A stretch of DNA of 64,000 bases from Hanleya hanleyi (lineage: Eukaryota; Mollusca; Polyplacophora; Lepidopleurida; Hanleyidae): contig JAVTVY010033868.1 of NCBI GenBank assembly GCA_036873755.1, positions 62,001 to 126,000 on the forward strand, written 5' to 3'. A model generated the notes under the pieces. It saw nothing but the letters and a program-made list of their open reading frames with translations. It searched no databases and was not told where the DNA came from. Of the stretch, positions 49,501-57,655 are shown piece by piece. Position 1 is the first letter of the stretch, and each line of letters opens with the position of its first letter. The position numbers and the translations under genes are program-made.

Positions 49501-49886
49501 AATTATCTCTAGTTCACTGCTTGACATCACCGAAGCTCATTTGCATACCAAAGTCGAACAAGACCCAAAATTGTTTGAAGTACAATATCTCAGCATCCAG
49601 TAGCACTATTTTGACGATATCAATTTTAACTTTTTCAGAAAAAATATGGCAGCAGTTCGCATTGTTTCTTTTGTAATAATTTATTGCCTTATAATTTTGC
49701 AGGGACCGTGCCAAGACGTCAGTGAATGTTATCGGGGACGGTTTTGGTGCCGGTATTGTAGACCATTTATCTACACGAGAGCTTCATCAACTGGACCTAA
49801 GTTCAGAAGAAAATAAAAATAATAAATCGGTTCCCAGTGCCCTCGCAGAGGAGTCGATGGAATTGCTGACATCAAAAGATAGATAA
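19042..49886 (+). CDS. SLC1-family (EAAT-like) transporter, gene B, seven coding exons, 490 aa
   Basis: Coding exons are 19042-19523, 21326-21368, 41195-41394, 45624-45857, 47712-47906, 48365-48499 and 49703-49886. All introns are GT-AG and the phases join without a stop. TM1 is near residues 31-52, TM2 near 70-95 ([16 protein letters not shown]), TM3 near 110-135, HP1 SASSAATLP at 317-325, NMDG at 353-356, HP2 GGAAVP at 394-399, and TM8 from D431. Family members are trimeric Na+-coupled plasma-membrane carriers. Asp431, Asn438 and Asp442 of the binding site are kept, but the usual Arg is Lys434 and the usual Glu after NMDGxxxY is Phe361. The TM3-TM4 loop is short, so one small exon may be missing between 21369 and 41194. 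The ATG is chosen because of G at -3 and +4 and an in-frame upstream stop. Confidence 0.88.
19524..21325. other. Intron 1 of gene B
   Basis: No mobile element or protein signature was recognised. A plus-strand open frame at 19931-20320 (129 codons) has no known motif and no sign of splicing into the gene. Confidence 0.5.
21326..21368 (+). CDS. Gene B exon 2 (43-bp short exon)
   Basis: The acceptor is TTTTCTCAG|A and the donor TCATCC|GTGAGT. It encodes [15 protein letters not shown], matching the N(M/L)xPxNLVxxCF segment after TM3 in this family. Phase 2 in, phase 0 out. Confidence 0.8.
21905..21943 (-). mobile_element. Small Penelope-like 3' end fragment
   Basis: CAGCCGTCGTCCATTAGAGAA followed by TATCCGCG matches the terminal region of the Penelope-like element in reverse orientation. 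Confidence 0.5.
22228..22400. repeat. GGTCA-type repeat unit (single)
   Basis: It contains GTCAGTGGATACATTGGGAG, ACGATGCGTCT, AAGATCAAGGTCACCGTGAACC and AATCAGAAAATCGTTAAA, the same order as units at 23205-23540. This is a dispersed or tandem repeat of mollusc type. Confidence 0.6.
23205..23540. repeat. Three degenerate ~100-bp GGTCA units with ERE-like palindrome
   Basis: Units share AAGGTCACTGTGAACC/ACC, AACTCAGGAAAT, a GTCAGTAGATA-like segment and ACGATGTGTCT. The last holds GGTCACTGTGACC at 23495-23507, a perfect GGTCAnnnTGACC palindrome. The second copy is at 28015-28350. Confidence 0.7.
24248..24333 (+). mobile_element. Penelope-like 3' terminal fragment
   Basis: AATAGGTCTTTGGATTATGG to GACTAGACGCTTGTAAT matches the last 85 bases of the element ending at 57290. 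The second copy, 29058-29143, lies in the direct repeat. Confidence 0.7.
25821..27000. other. Spacer between the two direct repeats
   Basis: A/T-rich and non-coding. A minus-strand frame at 26510-26755 has no known motif. Nothing else was recognised. Confidence 0.4.
27001..27190. repeat. Palindromic GGATGATCCGCGG minisatellite
   Basis: Short degenerate units built from GGATGATCC, CCGTGGATGATGG and CGCGGATGATC are packed together. They include a perfect 20-base palindrome at 27056-27075 and a hairpin with ATGATGGCTGGA (27091-27102) facing TCCAGCCATCAT (27129-27140). It ends 30 bases before copy 2 of the 3411-bp repeat. Confidence 0.8.
27220..30630 (+). repeat. 3411-bp direct repeat in intron 2, copy 2
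   Basis: Same content as 22410-25820. It starts at GTACATTAGGGAG and ends at AAACAAAAGT, after which the two flanks differ completely. Confidence 0.95.
29058..29143 (+). mobile_element. Penelope-like 3' terminal fragment, second copy
   Basis: It is identical to the piece at 24248-24333 because it lies within the direct repeat. Confidence 0.7.
30631..31689. other. Intron 2 sequence, no gene recognised
   Basis: Short frames only. ATGACCGCCATCTTGAATTTCCCCATGAT near 31081 is a scrap of the TTAA MITE family. The rest is unassigned. Confidence 0.4.
31694..32231 (-). mobile_element. TTAA-type MITE, moderately decayed
   Basis: The left junction is TTAA (31690-31693) followed by CCCTACCTG, and the decayed right end is CCCTAGGCC...ATTAA. 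The body has GGTCAAGCTGTACCAAG, CCAAGATGACCGC with TGACGTCA (31863-31870), and AAGCTGCATCATAAATTAG. Confidence 0.75.
32240..37860. other. Intron 2, long stretch without a recognised gene
   Basis: It holds diverged pieces with AAGATGGCCGTCAT or GCGGCCATTTT (for example 32655, 32810 and 36615) and a CT microsatellite at 34545-34560. Minus-strand frame 35704-35285 has no convincing domain. About 45 bases near 35485 (ACTCCACAGGAAA...ACCCGAGA) recur near 61580, suggesting an unnamed dispersed repeat. Confidence 0.4.
37903..38025. repeat. Dispersed repeat of unknown type, copy 2
   Basis: ACAGGTCTAGACACATTG and CTTGGCTATTGTATGCATTG match 8607-8745 and 57530-57655, although this site is outside the large duplication. 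Confidence 0.65.
38201..38473 (-). pseudogene. LINE RNase H domain fragment
   Basis: The minus-strand frame contains [16 protein letters not shown] followed by [17 protein letters not shown]. This matches the HxGIxGNxxAD block that ends RNase H domains of non-LTR retrotransposons; the usual His is lost. Nothing upstream or downstream is recognisable, so it is an isolated remnant. Confidence 0.6.
39280..39345 (+). mobile_element. Penelope-like 3' UTR scrap
   Basis: TGCTTTCTGCCATCACTGAA followed by CTCTCTTGCAGGAAATAAACC matches the 3' UTR region found at 57095-57150. Confidence 0.45.
39711..39966. repeat. Spaced inverted repeat
   Basis: AGGCCCATTTCCACAGCACGC at 39711-39731 faces its near-perfect reverse complement at 39946-39966, 215 bases apart. 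The sequence between is relatively CpG-rich. Confidence 0.5.
40120..40685 (+). mobile_element. TTAA-type MITE, near-intact (566 bp)
   Basis: TTAA at 40116-40119 and 40686-40689 flanks termini CCCTATCTGGCCTGGG and CCAGGACAGATAGGG. In the body are GGAACGACAAAAAATGAAGAG, CCAAGATGGCGGCCACATGG, and two abutting CRE palindromes (40491-40498, 40502-40509) followed by AAAGCGGCCATCTTGG. TTAA targets and CCC-starting ends are typical of piggyBac-superfamily transposons. No transposase is present. Confidence 0.85.
40705..40820 (+). mobile_element. Penelope-like 3' terminal fragment
   Basis: TTATGGACGCGGAAATTCT, GGACGACGGCTG-like sequence and GGTCTAGATGCTTGTA match the 3' end of the element with several substitutions. 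Confidence 0.55.
41195..41394 (+). CDS. Gene B exon 3
   Basis: The acceptor is TTTTTTTCCAG|CTG and the donor ATATG|GTGAGT. It encodes [33 protein letters not shown] and FRLISIFIW, the TM4b-4c region. The start of this exon ([10 protein letters not shown]) is less conserved, so an alternative acceptor at ATTTCAG (41213) is possible. Confidence 0.85.
41395..42480. other. Intron 3, first part
   Basis: Apart from the tRNA-like element no feature was recognised. Short A/T-rich frames only. Confidence 0.4.
41633..41705 (+). mobile_element. tRNA-like pseudogene or SINE head
   Basis: TAGCTCAGATGGTAGGAGC gives a paired D-arm, and GGGTTCGATTCCC is a perfect B box. The acceptor and anticodon stems do not pair well, so it is not a functional tRNA. 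Confidence 0.45.
42480..42800 (-). mobile_element. Truncated TTAA-type MITE
   Basis: ATTTTTCGATTTTATTTATTT, ATGTGGTGTGAAATAAAAC, TGGCCGCCATTTTGAATTTTC and CATGATCCTCTGC follow the family order. Both ends are missing. Confidence 0.6.
42995..43494 (+). mobile_element. TTAA-type MITE, intact ends (500 bp)
   Basis: TTAA at 42991-42994 and 43495-43498 flanks CCCTACCTGGCCTGGG and CCAGGCCAGATAGGG. The internal CRE-containing segment is deleted in this copy (a jump to TGCTCCGATATAGTGTGG), so this member lacks TGACGTCA. Confidence 0.85.
44090..44265 (+). mobile_element. Penelope-like 3' terminal fragment
   Basis: CTCTCTTGCAGGAAACAAGCC, TTTGGATTATGGAAGCGGG and GACCAGACGCTTGTAAT match the last 175 bases of the element. 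Confidence 0.7.
44560..45445 (-). mobile_element. Penelope-like 3' fragment (minus) split by a MITE
   Basis: The parts 44560-44790 and 45376-45445 are contiguous in other copies of the 3' UTR (compare 12860-12925). The break is filled by the MITE at 44795-45371. Confidence 0.75.
44795..45371 (-). mobile_element. TTAA-type MITE, intact, inserted in a Penelope fragment (577 bp)
   Basis: The left end CCCTATCTGGGCTGGG and right end GGCCAGGTAAGG are flanked by TTAA at 44791-44794 and 45372-45375. Removing the element and one TTAA restores continuity with other Penelope copies. It has a CRE palindrome at 44979-44986, CGAGATGGCCGC and GGCCGCCATCTTGAAT. Confidence 0.88.
45624..45857 (+). CDS. Gene B exon 4
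   Basis: Same boundaries as the gene A exon at 57-290. It completes Trp242 across the junction (TG|G), then encodes [15 protein letters not shown]5 and the start of HP1. Confidence 0.9.
45885..46118 (+). mobile_element. 5S rRNA-derived SINE (copy B, fuller)
   Basis: The head retains ACGTTGGACACACCGGTTTT, ACCGAAGTTATTAAAGCAACG and ACTTGGGTGGGTGACC with GGTGCTGT, following 5S rRNA order through its internal promoter. The tail is GATATCACTGAAAAAATG with GACGTTAAACCCTACTCAC. It starts about 27 bases into intron 4 of gene B. Confidence 0.75.
47565..47647. repeat. 26-bp inverted repeat (hairpin) before gene B exon 5
   Basis: Same sequence and spacing as 1951-2033, ending about 65 bases before the acceptor. 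Confidence 0.8.
47712..47906 (+). CDS. Gene B exon 5
   Basis: It encodes [29 protein letters not shown] and [12 protein letters not shown]. It is the homologue of 2098-2292. Confidence 0.9.
48365..48499 (+). CDS. Gene B exon 6
   Basis: It encodes HP2 ([14 protein letters not shown]) to AVEWF. It is the homologue of 2751-2885. Confidence 0.9.
48707..49230 (-). mobile_element. Degenerate TTAA-type MITE in intron 6
   Basis: Homologue of 3128-3650. An 11-base loss after GGCCGCTTTGATGAC removes the TGACGTCA present in copy A. Confidence 0.7.
49703..49886 (+). CDS. Gene B exon 7, stop codon
   Basis: It encodes [19 protein letters not shown] and a hydrophilic tail ending TSKDR, with TAA at 49884-49886. 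It is the homologue of 4153-4336. Confidence 0.9.
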
Positions 49887-50640
49887 TTGATGGAGGATGT
49901 CAGTGACACCTACAAGCATAATTCATGCCAAGAAACCTAACATTGTGAACGAATGTATTTCCGTTGACACTGACATGTTGCTTCTGAAATATTTTTCGTC
50001 CAGAAACGATGATATTGTAATAGAGGATATCCATAGAGTCCATAATATCTGATTAAGTAAACTTTGGCGAAGATCAAATTCAAATTTATTCAACTCTAGC
50101 TAGCAGTCGGCTGGTTCAGTTTTGGTCCATGTAATCTTCGTCAATTCATTTTTCATGGAGCGTCATCGGCGAAAAAAGATGGCATTTAACTATAAACTCA
50201 AATTACAAATCTGTTTCCAATGTTGCTATGAAGATCGGTCAGTATTCAATTAAATATACCCGTTTCTGAAGCACAAGTAAACGATTTGAATGAGTAGCAT
50301 GTATTTGCCCAGGGAATGTTAATGTAAGAAAGACACGGAAAAATGAAAGAATAATGCAAAAGAAAGAGTATTTTCTTACTCCTTGCATTTTTAATCTGAG
50401 TGATAATTCTTCTGTTCCATGAAACTTACTTACACATATGATTAATACATGTAAATCAAATCAATTTGTTATTAAAGCTTCGGAACCATTTCAGTTGCCG
50501 TACCACAGATTAGTGATGGTGGAGAAGCGGTGTCCTGCCGTTTTCGATGTGTTATATTGGGTTTTGTATTTCCTTTAGATGAGCGATAATCTATTTCAAC
50601 AGAAATTTCTTCAATTCTTGTGACATAATATTGATATCAT
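49887..50640. other. Downstream flank of gene B
   Basis: Counterpart of 4337-5110. No polyadenylation signal or gene was recognised. Confidence 0.4.
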
Positions 50641-50649
50641 TTAATACCG

Positions 50650-51127
50650 CATTTTGGGCGAAAGTGAGCGTTTCTTTTCGCTATCTCCAAGGCTATAAAC
50701 CTGAAACTTGCCACATTATATCTTTGGGTGAAGCTCCACTAGAAAATGTAAAAAAGTGCAAGATGGCCACCCTGATGATGTCACAATGATCTCATTTTCA
50801 AAAAAGGCATTCTTTGGACGATTTTTTGATCAGATTTTTCGTTGTTTTTTATTCATTTGTTTTTTCGTTTAAACTGCATGATAAATAATAACCTATTTTT
50901 TTCATGAAATTTGATGAAAATATAAGTTTTTTGGTACCCCACATAACTGCGATTTTGATTTTATGATCCGCTACTCACGGAGTCATGCAAATACGCTCCC
51001 GATCACTCCAATATGGTAGTCTACAAAGTCACGGAGTCTCGGCTCTCATTTTTTTGTTGTTCCGGAGATACCAGCAAAACACAACAAGGTGGAAGGGGCG
51101 GAAAGTGCCCGTCCAGGTCGGGTAGGG
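50650..51127 (-). mobile_element. Degenerate TTAA-type MITE
   Basis: Homologue of 5115-5594, ending CCAGGTCGGGTAGGG. Confidence 0.6.
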
Positions 51128-51429
51128 TGAAACTGCAAGTGATGTGGAGTGGTTTGCCGTATAGCCGCTCCGGAAATCAGAGATTATATCGTTGAGCTCT
51201 AAGACTAACACAGGCAGTTTCTGAACCATTTTACTAGAGCAAGTTGAAACAGATCAGGCAACATTCCACGGTACTTGTCCCGAAGTTTATGATGAAGAAA
51301 AGGGGAGTGGAAATATAGTTAGAAATAAGTTTAACTGGCGAGGTATGAATATCTTTTAGACCTGGTGCGTTGAGCTCAGTTGCATTGTGTTTTTTTCTAC
51401 CATTTGATTCACAGTGGGAAACTGAAACT

Positions 51430-52164
51430 TGAAATCTGGTGCAGTATTAAAAAGTTGAGAGTCCCGATCTGAGGGTAACTAACTGAAAAAATCGTTGAAT
51501 TTGAATGCAATAGTTTCGTTTTCAGATATTTCTTGTCCATTTACCATCAGAGCTTGATTGTGAATGAATGGCGTTTTACCGATTCATCAACTAGGTTAAT
51601 AATTTCCCAGGATTAATAATTGTGTCATTGTTACTGAAATTGAATTTTTCCTCAAAATATTTGCTTTTTAGATAGTCTAATAATGTGATTTAATTTGTTC
51701 CTGGATATTCTGTATTGTCTGCGTTTGTGTTTATTTTGTTCGGCTATATAGGTTTGGTTTAATCTTTTTCGTGGATAGAGTTTAATATTTCGTAGTTAAT
51801 CCAAGCTCTGAAGTATCTTTTCGTTGGTGACATAACAATGATTAACGGAAAGCAGTCGTTATTATTCATTAGCAACTTTAGTTACGAAAGCATCTATGAC
51901 TATCTGATTATCATTAGTTGTGACATCATCCCAATCAACATCTTCAATTCTTTGAACGAATAAATCTTTTTGTTCTGGATTAACTTCACGAAATGTCTGA
52001 TTTTGTTCTGGAGGACAGTACTCTTTTGATTTTAGTACATGGAAAATAAAGAAAATGGTCAGTAATATGTCAGTTAGAAATATCCTTTGTAAAAGATTAT
52101 CATCGTGAAGGTTAATAAAGATATAGTCAATCAACTTGGCCGAATGGGACCCTAGCCTGGTCAT
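51430..52164 (-). pseudogene. LINE pol fragment, Jockey/CR1-like (second copy)
   Basis: Homologue of 5940-6661. The open segment 52164-51862 has SHSAKLIDYIFIN and VDWDDV, and the rest is interrupted by stops. A 33-base indel separates the two copies at the outer end. Confidence 0.65.
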
Positions 52165-52604
52165 TTACGTATGTTGCAGAAAACAGTATCTGGACTTCAT
52201 GGTGGCAACACATTCTTTAGACGGTCCATGATTTTTAGTTTTAAAGAGGTCTATATGATAAAGTCGCTCATTAACACACATTTGCTTCTTTCAATATCTC
52301 TTTTGTTTTGGTGAATTCAGACGTTTGTCCCTACTAGGCCTGGGGGGTGGGGGAGGGATTATAGCCACCCTAGTGTAACGGGATAGATTTACCTGTTGTT
52401 TTATAATTGTTGTGCAGCTGTGTTATGATGTGAGCAGTTGTCGCCGTACATGTTATTTTGGCGGGTCACTACGTCGGGATCTTCAATGATGTATTTTAGT
52501 CTTCACAGTTGTTACCAAGATCATCTATTATTACCTTTATGACACTCCGGTGCCTAGCATATACCGGCAAACTATTGTTGTTATTTAAATACTCTTTTTA
52601 TACT

Positions 52605-52889
52605 GTTAAACCATCATTTTATCGACTTGTCGACCTTCGATTGTGGCGAAAGCGGCCATGTTGTTTCAGTACATTTTGCTCTAACAGAGGGCGTGTCATT
52701 TTAACATGTAATTTGATACGATTATCTTCCCGTAGTTCTGGAACAATGTCAGAGTTCATTTTTATCGGCAATAAAAGGCTCTCTGAATGACTAGAATCCT
52801 CAGACTCTTGCTGGGACTTTCGCAGAGTACATTTTCGGAACACCAATCAAATTATCAAAATTACCTTAGTTACCATGACCCAAGCGCTT
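52605..52889. other. 285-bp segment present only in duplicate B
   Basis: It lies between TATACTGT and AAATACCAGG, which are adjacent in duplicate A (about 7090). It has no terminal repeat; short TGT microhomology at the edges could mean a deletion in A rather than an insertion in B. No coding signature. Confidence 0.7.
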
Positions 52890-52997
52890 GTAAATACCAG
52901 GAAAGGCATGATAAGCATTGGTATATATCTCTGAATTACTTAGAGATATTTTCTACCTGGAAAAATAATTATTTTCAGTATTTTTCTCTATTCTGGA

Positions 52998-53698
52998 CAC
53001 AGTGACTTGAGTAGCAGGGGGTGTCTTCGTCGATGTTGTTGTTGTTGTGATTATATATATAATTTTTTTTGCAAGAATATATTTATTTCCCACCTTTTCA
53101 TACACCACAATGACAGTAAATGTCATAAAAATGCTTTATATACGCCCTAAATCGATCTACATACCCCTCCTCTACTAGATCTCCATCTCTAATAACAAGT
53201 GTGGTTACTTCTATGTTAAAGAATTCGCCACGAATCCCGGTACACAATACATTCTCCACGATATGGCTGGTTTCCAGTAACTGATAAAAGACTTCCGAAG
53301 ACTTTTGAAATCGAGGCCGAAAAGCTTCGAATGTAGGAGAACTTACCTCATGGAATTCTCCACGCCCGTTTGGTTTTCACCATAGTTCACGTCTGCTCAT
53401 CCATTTACTGTTGGTTGTCTGCAGACACCCGAATTACCCCCTGTACCGGGATTCGTGGCGAAAGTCGGTATACGGCTTTAACATTAAGTAACCACACTTG
53501 TTATTAGAGATGGAGATCTAGTAGAGGAGGGGTATGTATATCGATTTAGGGCGTATATAAAGCATTTTTATGACATCTACTGTCATTGTGGTGTATGAAA
53601 AGGTGGGAAATAAATATATTCTTGCAAAAAAAATTATATATATAATCACAACAACAACAACATCGACGAAGACACCCCCTGCTACTCAAGTCACTGTG
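52998..53698. mobile_element. hAT-like foldback MITE, 701 bp, with 8-bp target duplication
   Basis: The ends CACAGTGACTTGAGTAGC and GCTACTCAAGTCACTGTG are the outer parts of nearly perfect inverted repeats roughly 220-250 bases long. ATTCTGGA occurs at 52990-52997 and 53699-53706 and only once at the empty site in duplicate A (7189-7196). An 8-bp target duplication with CA...TG ends points to the hAT superfamily. No transposase frame is present. Confidence 0.88.
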
Positions 53699-53714
53699 AT
53701 TCTGGACCACTCTG

Positions 53715-54000
53715 GAGGCTCATTCAAAATTTCCACCAAACCGGTGTTCCACCAAAGTTGTAACTTGGAAACAACGGTTTGGTGTTTTCACCAAATATTT
53801 ATCTTGATACAGTCCCAGCCAATTCAGTGCCGTGTTGTTGTTATTAATTAACAACATTTTACCAGGAGTTTGCCTTATTCCAAATAAGATATTTTCCACC
53901 AATTGGTGAATCACACCAAATTGTTGAATTCCACTAATTACTTATATTACACCAATTCGGATTTGTTTACACCAATTACCAATTGGCAACACTGTGGATA
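53715..54000. repeat. CACCAA/TTGGTG cluster, second copy
   Basis: Homologue of 7205-7475, with a small insert (TATCTTGATACAGTC) in the middle. Confidence 0.55.
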
Positions 54001-54959
54001 TATATATATACATTTGTTGGTACATAAAGTATCTTGAGCTTCACTCAAACTCTTTGTGTCTTTCCTTGTGTTCCACTGAGTTGCATGCTGTTCACCTGGT
54101 TCAGGTTAACCACTTACCCGCTGCAGTAACGCAAATCAAATATAAATATACCGCCCGACCAAACGTTACACTACCAAACTTTCTGTGATATCTCCGGAGC
54201 GACAAAAAATGAGAGCTCACATTCCGTGACTCTGTAGTCACATATTGGCGTCATTTTCAGCCTATTTAGCATATTCCCCGAGCACAGGATCACAAAAGTG
54301 TTATGAACAAATTTGCAAAATAATATATTTTATATCAAATCAAATACCCAGGATCAGGGTCATTTAAATATAATTTAAAAAACAACAATAAACTCTCACT
54401 CATGTATACTCGCTCACACCAGAGTTTCAAATGAATATTGCAATGTTCAGCGTTCGCAATATTTCGAAACCATCAGTTCATAACAAATCCCCATACCGAA
54501 ATTCAACAGGAATATTTCGTCACAGATTGCAAGATATGACACATCACCAGATTGGACGTTGATCGCACAGAAGCGTTCACAGAACAGAACGTAACCCACA
54601 AAACGTTGATCAGGTGGAACGACAATCGAACACTGCTCGGGTAGGCTGGATGTTTGCACCAGACAACGTCGAACACCGGATAGGGCATCGTTGCATCTCT
54701 ATAGCACTAGAAAAGACGCTGTAATTAATTCTAGCGTCAGATTCATTTAACATTGCGAATATTACAGTTCGAAAATAATATTGACAATTAGCACATAAAT
54801 TCAATAACACAAGTATTCGCCGTATGACATCAATACATCTATATGCAAATAATACACAGTTCATCAGACATGTTCAAGGCAATCTCGCATTGATTTTTTT
54901 TATAGCTAATTCAACATACTATTATTATCTATACACCATGCAAACATACTGTGACTGGT

Positions 54960-56073
54960 GACCTTGATGTGGTGAGTGATAAGTATCTGAAATTACTCCT
55001 GATGAAGGGACCTAAATATAGATAGCCAAGAAGAATAAATCTGAAGGCCGACCAGAAGATAGTCCTGTCTGCATTGGAACAGTACGTTATTGATTGGTCT
55101 AAGCGAGAAAAAGTTGAACCTACAGTACTCGCTGATTGGCTGGACCTCACCAAGAGCAAGGTCGTTGAAACAATCCGCCATATTGACAGAAGTACTCTTC
55201 CCCAAGCAAAACAAGTTCTGAGAAACCTCAATTCGCAAGAAGTTCTAGCAAATCTCCAGAGTAAATTCGTCATAGTCCCAGCAGACAAAGCTCCGAATAA
55301 TATAATATTCATATGTAAATATTACTATTACCAGGTGCTGGTTAAAGAATTGAGTGTAGACATATCTTCATCAAATACGTCTACTTACTCCCAAACTGCA
55401 TTTACTCTGGAAGATTTATTTAACAATCACAAAAAGTTTCTCAGGGAAAGAGGTATTTCTCTTCCAACCAATCATAACGACATACCAAAAATATACTGGA
55501 CTCCCAAAATGCATAAATCACCATACAAATCTAGATTCATAACTGGTTCTAGAAGCTGCACCACCAAGCTTCTTTCAACCCTATTGACGATGGCCCTTCA
55601 GGAGGTAAAAGCATTTTGGGAAAGGTATTGCGCCACTATTTCTAAGAACTCTGGCGTTGAATGTATGTGGATATTGAAAAACTCAAAATGTCTTACGGAA
55701 GAGCTTGATGCTAAAGGTCACATACCGTACAGACATGTATCCATATGGGATTTCTCGACTCTCTATACTGCAATCCCTCATCAGGACCTTATTGACCGTC
55801 TAAGTTCATTAATAGTATCTGTGTTCAAGAAAACTGATCGTAGATATATTAATGTCGGAAGCCATAAAGCATTCTTTAGCTCGACTACATACAAGAGATA
55901 TCATTCATGGGATGTTTCTTTGTTTATAGAGTTGCTTGAATTTCTCATTAAAAATATCTATGTGAAATTTGGCAACACAATATATCAGCAGCATATAGGT
56001 ATTCCAATGGGTACTAATTGTGCACCCCTGTTGGCCAACCTGTATCTGTTCTCTTATGAATATGACTATATGC
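54960..56073 (+). pseudogene. Penelope-like reverse transcriptase, N-terminal part
   Basis: After a stop near 55017, the frame from about 55020 to 56073 is open. It shows VPADKAPNNI (upstream conserved block), IYWTPKMHKSPYKSRFI, motif A WDFSTLYTAIPH and motif B GIPMGTNCAPLLANLYLFSYE. It enzymatically corresponds to the fingers and half of the palm of an RT copying element RNA. The frame is cut after YEYDYM by the reversed insert. The block order fits Penelope-type RTs rather than LINE or LTR RTs. The endonuclease, if any, is not in this part. Confidence 0.75.
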
Positions 56074-56371
56074 ATTACAAGCGTCTAGTCCGTCATTCAT
56101 AATCCAGCCGTCGTCCATTAGAGAATATCCGCGTCCATAATCCAAAGACCTATTCCATTTCCATATAACAGTATTAGCACCAAATTCAAAAAGACAAAAG
56201 TATACATAAACATAGGCTTGTTTCCTGCAAGAGAGAAGCGGTCAACAATTTTCAATGATGCCGGCAAGACATCATGATGTTCCAAAATATCAAATCCGTA
56301 TCGCTGATCAGTATTCTTAATCCATAATATTCGTTATAGAGTCGTCATCTAAAAATGATGTACCTCAGTCA
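56074..56371 (-). mobile_element. Reversed Penelope 3' end nested inside the Penelope RT
   Basis: ATTACAAGCGTCTAGTCCGT onward is the reverse complement of 57000-57290. It falls between RT motifs B and C, splitting the gene. It is the same kind of 5'-truncated copy seen at 12611 and 13516. Confidence 0.8.
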
Positions 56372-56889
56372 CGCTTTCAAAAACCGATCCATTCAAAGCC
56401 CGTTCCTTCTCATTCACCAAACGCTATATAGACGATCTTCTCGCTGTGGATAATCGCTATATAAATGACGCATTGAAGGATAAATATCCACCTTCACTGG
56501 ATTTGAAGGAAACTACAGATAGCCCTACAGGCACATCTTATTTAGATCTCTATCTCTATAAAAATGAAGCGGGCATTCTCTCTCGTCGACTTTATGACAA
56601 AAGAGATGATTACAATTTCGACATCGTAAACTATCCCTTTCTGGATAGTAATATTCCAGTGGGACCTGCATATGGCGTATACATATCTCGCTTAGTAGCA
56701 TTTGCTAGATCCTGTGTTAAATGTGATGATTTTAATCGACGTCACAAAACATTGTTGCAGAAACTTATAAAACAGGGCTATTCCACCAAGCGCCTCCACT
56801 CAAAGTTTCTCAAATTTGGCGATACATATCGCATGCTGATAGCAAAATACGAACGTAGCGTGCAAGATCTATGGCGCTACGTTTCGTAA
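56372..56889 (+). pseudogene. Penelope-like reverse transcriptase, C-terminal part
   Basis: The frame resumes with SFSFTKRYIDDLLAVDN (motif C, YIDD). It continues through TSYLDLYLYKNE, RLYDKRDDYNFDIVNYPF and NIPVGPAYGVYISRLVAFARSC to a thumb-like basic region ending WRYVS and TAA. No GIY-YIG motif follows. The two halves share the reading order of one protein. Confidence 0.75.
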
Positions 56890-57290
56890 CTTGTGTCTAA
56901 TTCCGCTTAACCCGGGGCTAGGGGCCGTATGAACCCATGTACTTCAAGATCCTCATGGTACTCATATGAACAGTCACAATCAAAGCGTGACTGAGATACA
57001 TCATTCTTTAGATGACGACTTTACAACGAATATTATGGATTAAGAATACTGATCAGCGATACGGATTTGATATTTTTGGAACATCATGATGTCTTGCCGG
57101 CATCATTGAAAACTGTTGACCGCTTCTCTCTTGCAGGAAACAAGCCTAGGTTTATGTATACTATGATTGTCCTTTTGAATTTGGTGCTAATACTGTTATG
57201 TGGAAAATGGAATAGGTCTTTGGATTATGGACGCGGATATTCTCTAATGGACGACGGCTGGATTATGAATGACGGACTAGACGCTTGTAA
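56890..57290 (+). mobile_element. Penelope-like element 3' UTR and terminus
   Basis: It contains GGGGCTAGGGGCCGTATGA, CAGTCACAATCAAAGCGTGACTG, TGATCAGCGATACGGATTTG and the terminal TTATGGACGCGGATATTCT...GACGCTTGTAA. This defines the segment recurring at 12.6, 13.5, 24.2, 29.1, 40.7, 44.1, 44.6 and 56.1 kb. Confidence 0.75.
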
Positions 57291-57529
57291 CTCTAGTCTT
57301 TCAGACAAAACTCGAAGCACACTCGTGCTAATCGAAATCATGGACTCTTAACATGTGCTTTTAAAGATGTACCATATACCACGGGATATCTCAGATCCCC
57401 ACTAATGTTGCTTAACAATAGGTAACACACAACAAGATGCTACCTATTTAAAGAGTTAGGCCAGAACCGTATTTGACTATCGACATGCCGCCGTGCCCGT
57501 GCCCGTGCCGTCCACAGATTCTGTAATCG

Positions 57530-57655
57530 GTCGATACTTCACGTAGAATCTATTGTCTGGGTCTTTGTGTCGCTGAAGGGAACAGGTCTAGACACATTGT
57601 TGTGTCCAGACTTGGTTATTGTATGAATTGCCCCGTGATACTTACATGAAGTATG
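57530..57655. repeat. Dispersed repeat of unknown type, copy 3
   Basis: Homologue of 8607-8745 within duplicate B. Confidence 0.6.

Larger units (their letters stand above)
54920..57290 (+). mobile_element. Penelope-like retroelement, 2371 bp, present only in duplicate B
   Basis: The flanks ...TTCAACATAC and CTCTAGTCTT are adjacent at about 8385 in duplicate A. It contains a reverse transcriptase in two pieces, a 3' UTR, and the terminus GACTAGACGCTTGTAA shared by all fragments of the family in the window. A reversed truncated copy of its own 3' end sits inside (56074-56371). I see no clear target-site duplication and no GIY-YIG endonuclease. Confidence 0.8.

Noticed and set aside
54929..55312. 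127-codon minus-strand frame over the Penelope RT
   Set aside because: Shadow of the RT coding strand; the plus strand carries the conserved RT blocks.
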